Shown one piece after another: positions 33,304 through 38,243 of a stretch of DNA of 38,243 nucleotides. The position numbers and the translations under genes were made by a program. Source of the DNA: Parabacteroides sp. ZJ-118 (GTDB lineage: Bacteria > Bacteroidota > Bacteroidia > Bacteroidales > Tannerellaceae); the NCBI RefSeq assembly GCF_011038785.1, contig NZ_JAAKDT010000035.1:1-38243 (forward strand), given 5' to 3'. The notes beneath the pieces were generated by a model that was not told the DNA's origin, did no database searches, and worked only from the letters and a program-made list of their open reading frames with translations. Position 1 is the stretch's first letter, and each line of letters opens with the position of its first letter.

Positions 33304-34659
33304 ATGTCAGTAAAATCTTATATCGAATCCAATAAGGATCGCTTTCTTGATGAATTGTTCTCTTTAATCCGTATTCCGTCAATCAGCGCCAAGCATGAGA
33401 ACAAACCGGACATGTTGGCATGCGCCCGACGTTGGACAGAGGTGCTGCTGTCTTCCGGCGCGGACAAGTCCGAGGTAATGCCTACGAAAGGCAATCCTGT
33501 CGTATACGCCGAGAAAAGGGTATCTCCCAATGCTCCGACCGTATTGGTTTACGCTCATTATGATGTAATGCCCGCCGAACCTTTGGAATTGTGGAAGAGT
33601 GAACCTTTCGAGCCGGTGATCCGGGACGGACGCATTTGGGCCCGTGGAGCAGATGATGATAAGGGACAAGGTATGATTCAAGTAAAAGGTTTTGAGACCG
33701 CAATTAAAGAAGGCTTGTTACAGTGTAACGTAAAGTTTATTTTCGAAGGAGAGGAGGAGATAGGTTCTCCTAGTTTGGAAGATTTTTGCCGGGAACATAA
33801 AGAATTATTGAAAGCGGATGTAATCCTCGTTTCCGATACAAGCATGGTCGGTGCCGAAACACCGTCACTCACGACAGGCTTACGCGGCTTGTCTTATTGG
33901 GAAATAGAAGTAACCGGGCCGAACCGCGATTTGCATTCCGGTCATTTTGGCGGAGCCGTAGCGAATCCGATCAATGTACTTTGCAAATTGATGGCAGATA
34001 TCACCGATGCGGATGGACGCATCACGATCCCCGGTTTTTATGACGACGTGGAGGATGTATCTCCCGCGGAACGGGAGATGATCGCCCAAATCCCATTCGA
34101 CGAGGGAAAATATAAGAAAGCGATCGGGGTAGACGCTCTTTTCGGAGAGAAAGGCTATTCTACGCTAGAACGCAATAGCTGCCGGCCTTCTTTCGATATC
34201 TGTGGTATTTGGGGCGGATATACGGGGGAAGGAAGCAAAACGGTATTGCCTTCAAAGGCTTATGCTAAAGTTTCCACTCGTTTGGTTCCACATCAGGATC
34301 ACGCCAAGATCTCCCAGATGTTTGAGGAGTATATAGCTCGTGTGACCCCACCTTATGTCAAAGTGAAAGTCACGCCCAGCCATGGTGGGCAAGGATATGT
34401 TTGTCCGATCGACTTACCAGCTTATCAAGCGGCAGAAAAGGCTGTTGGTATCGCATTTGGGAAGAAGCCATTGGCGGTCCGTCGCGGAGGTAGCATTCCT
34501 ATTATCTCTACATTCGAGCAGGTATTAGGAATCAAGACCGTACTGATGGGATTCGGCTTGGAGCAAAACGCGATCCATTCTCCCAACGAGAGTCAGGAAT
34601 TGGATATCTTCTTTAAGGGAATCGAATCGGTAGCGGAATTTTACCGTTTATATAAATGA
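33304..34659 (+). CDS. M20 family dipeptidase
   Basis: 451 residues, two-domain M20 metallopeptidase. Zinc-site motifs are YAHYDVMP (His and Asp of the first metal), GADDDKGQ (bridging Asp), EGEEEIGSP (catalytic Glu and metal Glu), VSDTSM and the final His in QNAIHSPNE. SGHFGGAVANP lies in the lid/dimer domain. It is cytosolic, with no signal peptide. It probably cuts dipeptides of the CNDP/PepV-like group. The exact substrate is not readable. It overlaps or abuts the amidohydrolase gene, so the two form an operon with the nucleoside phosphorylase. Confidence 0.93.
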   Translation: MSVKSYIESNKDRFLDELFSLIRIPSISAKHENKPDMLACARRWTEVLLSSGADKSEVMPTKGNPVVYAEKRVSPNAPTVLVYAHYDVMPAEPLELWKSEPFEPVIRDGRIWARGADDDKGQGMIQVKGFETAIKEGLLQCNVKFIFEGEEEIGSPSLEDFCREHKELLKADVILVSDTSMVGAETPSLTTGLRGLSYWEIEVTGPNRDLHSGHFGGAVANPINVLCKLMADITDADGRITIPGFYDDVEDVSPAEREMIAQIPFDEGKYKKAIGVDALFGEKGYSTLERNSCRPSFDICGIWGGYTGEGSKTVLPSKAYAKVSTRLVPHQDHAKISQMFEEYIARVTPPYVKVKVTPSHGGQGYVCPIDLPAYQAAEKAVGIAFGKKPLAVRRGGSIPIISTFEQVLGIKTVLMGFGLEQNAIHSPNESQELDIFFKGIESVAEFYRLYK

Positions 34660-34670
34660 GAAGGAAGGAG

Positions 34671-35927
34671 ATGAGTCTATTAATAGAGAATGTCCTGTTT
34701 AACGATAAAACGATTGACATCTATATCGAGGGAAAAGAGATCAAGCAAATAGGAACGAGACTATCTTTTCCTGCCGATAAGGTGTTGGATGGAAGCCGTA
34801 AAGCCGTCATTCCCGGTTTCGTGAACGCTCATACACATGCCGCCATGACTTTGTTCCGCGGTTTCGGTGATGATATGCCGCTTATGCCATGGCTTGAGCA
34901 GAAGATCTGGCCAAATGAAGCGAAAATGACCCGTGAGGATGTATATTGGGGAGCGAAATTAGCGTGCTTGGAAATGATAAAAAGTGGCACGACCACTTTC
35001 TTCGACATGTATCAACGCCCTCGTGTCACGGCCGATGTGACAGAGGAGATGGGATTGCGAGGTATCATAGCCGGCGTTTGCTTCGACGGTTTTGATAAGG
35101 AAGAGACGGAGAAATGCAAACGCTATAACGAGCGACTGATCCAAAATGTGGAGAACTACAGCAAACGGGTTCGCTTCTCGATCGGACCACACGCCATCTA
35201 TACCGTTTCCGGTGAGCTTCTGAGATGGGCGCATCAGTTCGCTATGGAACATCAAATTCCGATCCATCTGCATCTGGCAGAGACAGAAGGGGAAGTGAAA
35301 GACTCTGTCGATAGATTCGGACTCACTCCTGTACGTTATTTAGATAAGCTAGGAGTGCTTTCTCCACGCTTGATCATCGCTCATGGAATCTACATCGATG
35401 ATGACGAGCTCCGTATGCTGGCTGATCATGAGGTGAAAGTCGTACATAACCCGGCCTCAAACATGAAACTGGCTTCCGGTATTCATTTCAAGTTCAAGGA
35501 AATGCGTCAATCGGGTATCACCGTGGGATTGGGGACGGACGGTTGTTCCTCTTCCAATAACTTGGATATGATCGAGGCGATGAAGCTGGCTTCCTTATTA
35601 GGGAAAGCTTGGCGGAAAGATCCCGAAGCCTTGACCGCGAATGAGATGCTGCAAGCCGCTACAGCGGAAGGCGCCACTATGTTCGGTTTAAAAGCCGGGC
35701 AGATCAAGGAGGGATATTTAGCCGATCTATGTTTGATCGATCTCAATACCCCCGCTTTTACTCCGAACTTCAATTTTGTCTCTAATCTAGTATACGCTGC
35801 CAACGGTAGTTGCGTGGATACCGTTATCTGTGATGGTAAAATATTGATGGAGAATAAGAAGGTACCGGGAGAGGACGAGATTATGGAGAAAGCGGCAGAG
35901 ATAGCTTATAACTTGATGAAACGTTAA
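34671..35927 (+). CDS. Amidohydrolase, 5-methylthioadenosine/S-adenosylhomocysteine deaminase type
   Basis: 418 residues from the ATG at 34671 (MSLLIENVLFND). A 5-codon earlier ATG at 34656 overlaps the previous stop as ATGA and is a real alternative. Metal motifs of the deaminase amidohydrolases are present: NAHTHAAMTLFRG, HLHLAETEGE, IAHGIYID, HNPASNMKL and GTDGCSSSNNLDM. Members remove ammonia from MTA, SAH or related adenosines. With the purine nucleoside phosphorylase 11 bp downstream, a purine-salvage role is likely. Confidence 0.9.
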   Translation: MSLLIENVLFNDKTIDIYIEGKEIKQIGTRLSFPADKVLDGSRKAVIPGFVNAHTHAAMTLFRGFGDDMPLMPWLEQKIWPNEAKMTREDVYWGAKLACLEMIKSGTTTFFDMYQRPRVTADVTEEMGLRGIIAGVCFDGFDKEETEKCKRYNERLIQNVENYSKRVRFSIGPHAIYTVSGELLRWAHQFAMEHQIPIHLHLAETEGEVKDSVDRFGLTPVRYLDKLGVLSPRLIIAHGIYIDDDELRMLADHEVKVVHNPASNMKLASGIHFKFKEMRQSGITVGLGTDGCSSSNNLDMIEAMKLASLLGKAWRKDPEALTANEMLQAATAEGATMFGLKAGQIKEGYLADLCLIDLNTPAFTPNFNFVSNLVYAANGSCVDTVICDGKILMENKKVPGEDEIMEKAAEIAYNLMKR

Positions 35928-35938
35928 ATTGATTAAAT

Positions 35939-36763
35939 ATGGAAATGATTAAAACCGAACAATACCGTGAAGCGGCCGCCAATTTAGCTGGCCGGATCAA
36001 AGGTAATCCGGAGACTGCCATTGTCCTCGGTAGTGGCTTAGGTTCTTTAGCCGATCAAATAACAGACCCCATAGTGATACCTTATGCGGAGATCCCACAT
36101 TTTATGAAATCTACCGCTACCGGGCATAAGGGGAATTTTATTTGTGGCAAACTAGGGGATAAGCAAGTCTTGGCTATGCAAGGCCGTTTTCATTACTATG
36201 AGGGTTACACGATGCAACAGGTGACTTTTCCCATACGTGTAATGAAACTCTTAGGGATCAAGAACCTTTTGGTCTCGAACGCCGCCGGAGGTATCAATGA
36301 TACATTCAAGGTAGGCGATCTGATGATCATCCAGGATCATATCAATATGATGCCGAACCCGCTGATCGGTCTGAACAATGAGGATTTTGGCACTCGTTTC
36401 CCGGATATGACCCGTGCTTATGATCGTGAATTTATCCGCTATGTGGAAGAAATAGCCGCCTCCCGATCTATCCCGTTAAAGAAAGGTGTATATGTAGGTT
36501 TGACAGGTCCTTCCTTCGAGACTCCTTCCGAGTATGCTTTCTATGGAAAAGTCGGTGGAGATGCGATTGGCATGAGTACGGTACCGGAAGTAATCGTGGC
36601 ACGTCACGCAGGCTTGCGTGTATTCGGCATGTCTGTCATCACGAACGAGGGCTATCATTTCGCTGATGACTTCGTAAATGATGGTACCGATGTTATCGTT
36701 GCGGCTAATAAAGCTGCATCCGTTATGACACAACTATTTACGGAATTGATCAAAAAAATCTAA
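35939..36763 (+). CDS. Purine nucleoside phosphorylase
   Basis: 274 residues of the trimeric PNP class: [24 protein letters not shown] with the phosphate His, [19 protein letters not shown] and [18 protein letters not shown] with the base-binding region. It splits inosine or guanosine with phosphate to a free base and ribose-1-phosphate. It could take the inosine-like products of the deaminase upstream. It is the last gene of the three-gene operon. Confidence 0.95.
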   Translation: MEMIKTEQYREAAANLAGRIKGNPETAIVLGSGLGSLADQITDPIVIPYAEIPHFMKSTATGHKGNFICGKLGDKQVLAMQGRFHYYEGYTMQQVTFPIRVMKLLGIKNLLVSNAAGGINDTFKVGDLMIIQDHINMMPNPLIGLNNEDFGTRFPDMTRAYDREFIRYVEEIAASRSIPLKKGVYVGLTGPSFETPSEYAFYGKVGGDAIGMSTVPEVIVARHAGLRVFGMSVITNEGYHFADDFVNDGTDVIVAANKAASVMTQLFTELIKKI

Positions 36764-36782
36764 TAAAAAGTAGTGCGAAGGC

Positions 36783-36812
36783 TTGGTGGTTTCAATGAAA
36801 TCACTACCTTTG
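36783..36812 (+). promoter_or_regulatory. Promoter of the tRNA cluster
   Basis: TACCTTTG at 36805-36812 matches TAnnTTTG, and TTGG at 36783-36786 sits 18 bp upstream as a -33 element. The first tRNA starts 32 bp downstream. Confidence 0.65.
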
Positions 36813-36844
36813 CACCCGCGATTGAGAGTAAAGCGGTTGCGTGT

Positions 36845-36917
36845 GCGGAAGTAGCTCAGTTGGTAGAGCATAACCTTGCCAAGGTTAGGGTCGCGGGTTC
36901 GAGTCCCGTCTTCCGCT
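36845..36917 (+). tRNA. tRNA-Gly (GCC)
   Basis: The acceptor GCGGAAG pairs with CTTCCGC. The anticodon loop TTGCCAA, on stem TAACC/GGTTA, gives GCC. The D arm and the GGTTCGAGTCC T arm are regular. CCA is not encoded. Confidence 0.97.
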
Positions 36918-36933
36918 CTTTCACGTATTGATT

Positions 36934-37017
36934 GCCCAGGTGGCGGAATTGGTAGACGCGCTCGTTTCAGGTGCGAGTGGTTTTGCGATCGTGCAGGTTC
37001 GAGTCCTGTTCTGGGCA
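36934..37017 (+). tRNA. tRNA-Leu (CAG)
   Basis: 84 nt with the long variable arm of leucine tRNAs. The acceptor GCCCAGG pairs with TCTGGGC (one G-T). The anticodon loop TTCAGGT gives CAG. It is 16 bp after tRNA-Gly. CCA is not encoded. Confidence 0.96.
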
Positions 37018-37029
37018 CCCTTCCAAAAT

Positions 37030-37113
37030 GCGCAGGTGGTGGAATTGGTAGACACGCTACTTTGAGGGGGTAGTGCCGGTTACGGCGTGTGAGTTCAAGT
37101 CTCATCCTGCGTA
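37030..37113 (+). tRNA. tRNA-Leu (GAG)
   Basis: 84 nt with a long variable arm. The acceptor GCGCAGG pairs with CCTGCGT (a G-T pair at the end). The anticodon loop TTGAGGG gives GAG. It is the last tRNA before the integrase gene and a likely attachment target. Confidence 0.95.
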
Positions 37114-37133
37114 CAATACTTTTTAAAGTATTG
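37114..37133 (+). terminator. AT-rich hairpin just after the tRNA cluster
   Basis: CAATACTT and AAGTATTG form a perfect 8-bp stem with a 4-nt TTTA loop, starting at the first base after tRNA-Leu(GAG). It may aid termination or processing, or be part of an attachment site. No T-run follows. Confidence 0.5.
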
Positions 37134-37164
37134 ATATTTAAATAGTTATTCATATATAAATTCA

Positions 37165-37200
37165 AAAGTACACAGCTAAAGTACACAGCTAAAGTACACA
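37165..37200. repeat. Direct 13-bp repeats before the integrase gene
   Basis: AAAGTACACAGCT is repeated exactly at 37165-37177 and 37178-37190, with a third partial copy at 37191-37200. It ends 14 bp upstream of the integrase ATG, a position suited to integrase or excisionase arm sites or to operators. Confidence 0.8.
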
Positions 37201-37214
37201 AAAAGGATTGATAT

Positions 37215-38120
37215 ATGAATAATTTTACATTTAGTACACCGAGGATCTGCGACTGCGGAGGCGATTTAAGCAAGCAATGGTATATCTATTTCCGAGCTAA
37301 GGATGAGAGTACTGGAGACACCAAACAATTCCGCTATAAGCTAGGGATAAATAGGTTCAAGAAGAAACGTGAGCGGCAAGAGGCGGCCAAAGCAGCCTTG
37401 GTTACGGTTATATCCATGCTGGAGGATGAGGGTTGGAACCCTTTTGAGCAGAAATGCGAGAACGAGCGAAGGACTCTATTGGTCTCATTGGGGGATATGC
37501 TAAATATAAAATCCTGCTCACTAAGGAAGAGAAGTGTCGAGATATACAGCAATGCCTTGAAATTTTTCGGTATATGGTGCAAGGATATGGGGTATGATAC
37601 ATTTGAACCTTCTGGATTTACGAAAATACATGCCCTAGAATATGTGGATTATCTCAAGACGAAGCGTAATTTCTCCGGGAAGACTTGCAATAATACGGTC
37701 AGCTACTTGAAAACGCTTTTCTTCATGTTGGTAGAGAGAGAGCAGATCGCCACAAACCCGTTCTGCGCAGTAAAGAAATCAAAGGAGGAAAAAGGAAAGA
37801 ACGTCGCCTTTACCTCTCGTGAGGCAGAGATGGCCATTGCATATATGCGTGACCATGACATAAGGCTTTATTATGCCACTCAATTCGTTCGGTACGCTTT
37901 TATCCGGAGAACTGAGCTCATGTATCTTAAGGTAGGATGCGTGGATTTGCGGAACCATACGATTACCATACCATCCAACGTCTCTAAAACCGGTACCCAA
38001 GATTCCATTACCATACCAAGATCGCTTGAGAGTATTATAATGGAGATGGGATTAGATAAGGCCAATCCTGATTTTTATATTTTTGGGAAAGATATGGAGA
38101 CGTGCGCTAAAAGAATGTAA
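37215..38120 (+). pseudogene. Tyrosine integrase interrupted by an IS66-like insertion
   Basis: 301 codons are left, against about 400 in intact relatives. The N-terminal arm/SAM-like domain (residues 90-185, FFGIWCKDMGYDTF and FSGKTCNNTVSYLKTLF) is present. The catalytic domain begins with the first catalytic Arg (FIRRTEL, 229-235) and the Lys hairpin (SKTGTQDS, 257-264). The HxxR, second His and nucleophilic Tyr are missing. The coding frame breaks at 38117, where IS-end sequence GTAAGCG begins, and its TAA serves as the stop. The gene lies 101 bp after tRNA-Leu(GAG), suggesting an element integrated at that tRNA. It should be catalytically dead as read here. Confidence 0.8.
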
Positions 38121-38243
38121 GCGTCCAAGCACAGCCTGAGTAAAACCGACTACATTCGCGGCTGTAACATTAATCTTGATAAATTATGTATTACAGCAAC
38201 GAAGATTTTGAAAACTTTTACATTCGCTACAAGGCGGAGGGTC
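38117..38243 (+). mobile_element. Left end of an IS66-family insertion sequence (partial)
   Basis: The sequence starts GTAAGCG, the terminal bases typical of IS66-family inverted repeats, exactly where the integrase reading frame is lost. An ORF resembling the small first protein of Bacteroidetes IS66 elements starts at 38186. The right end and the expected 8-bp target duplication (candidate copy AAAAGAAT at 38109-38116) lie outside the window. Confidence 0.7.
38186..38243 (+). CDS. N-terminus of IS66-type accessory protein (partial)
   Basis: The 19 visible codons read MYYSNEDFENFYIRYKAEG. This matches my memory of the start of the small helix-turn-helix protein encoded first in Bacteroidetes IS66 elements. 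It runs out of the window. Family assignment rests on this short stretch and on the adjacent IS end. Confidence 0.6.
   Translation, partial: MYYSNEDFENFYIRYKAEG

Noticed and set aside
36734-37273. - strand frame of 179 codons across the tRNA cluster
   Set aside because: It reads through three tRNA genes on the opposite strand. This is a known artefact of leucine tRNA sequence.

Overview
The window reads as chromosomal DNA of an anaerobic gut-type Bacteroidales, most likely a Parabacteroides (inference). Supporting signs are repeated TAnnTTTG promoter elements, few Shine-Dalgarno sites, SPII lipoproteins with FnIII/Kelch modules, an NAD-linked [FeFe] hydrogenase, fused anaerobic cobalamin enzymes and a Bacteroidetes-type integrase. 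No species call was tested by search.

Region 1 (1-8240, + strand): the 3' end of an unidentified gene and a 22-bp tandem array, then a eukaryotic-like phosphosignalling island. It holds a stand-alone LytTR protein, an FHA/zinc-ribbon membrane protein, an 84-residue acidic protein, a zinc-ribbon/FHA protein, a PP2C phosphatase, a transmembrane Ser/Thr kinase, a TPR plus barrel-like exported protein and an FnIII-like/Kelch lipoprotein. The acidic protein, the second FHA protein and the kinase share an acidic-Thr-Val-(Leu/Val/Met) motif. This motif could be the phospho-acceptor read by the FHA domains, and the island is the best candidate for an undescribed system here.

Region 2 (8274-12909, + strand): a four-gene electron-bifurcating [FeFe] hydrogenase operon (HndB, HndC, HndD, HndA types) ending in a strong hairpin. 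Region 3 (12938-17731): a TPM protein and LemA on the - strand, an intergenic region with three inverted repeats, then a tri-haem cytochrome c peroxidase, an RlpA-like protein and a UDP-glucuronate decarboxylase on the + strand. From about 10.5 to 20 kb the DNA is visibly more GC-rich than either flank.

Region 4 (17741-21761, - strand): a TPP-riboswitch operon thiD, tenI-like, thiE, thiC with a clear terminator but no thiazole genes. Region 5 (21875-29766, - strand): a cobalamin-riboswitch operon with a secreted CbiK cobaltochelatase, a PepSY-like fragment, then CobJ-CbiC, CbiE-CbiT, CbiG-CobM and CobK-CbiD fusions. This is most of the anaerobic corrin ring pathway. A decayed monooxygenase fragment lies just upstream of the riboswitch.

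Region 6 (29839-36763): a GtrA-like membrane protein (+), an APC amino acid transporter (-), a second 22-bp tandem array, an SDR oxidoreductase (-), then an M20 dipeptidase, an amidohydrolase of the MTA/SAH deaminase type and a purine nucleoside phosphorylase (+). Region 7 (36783-38243): tRNA-Gly(GCC), tRNA-Leu(CAG) and tRNA-Leu(GAG), followed by a tyrosine integrase gene that is cut off by the left end of an IS66-like insertion sequence running out of the window.
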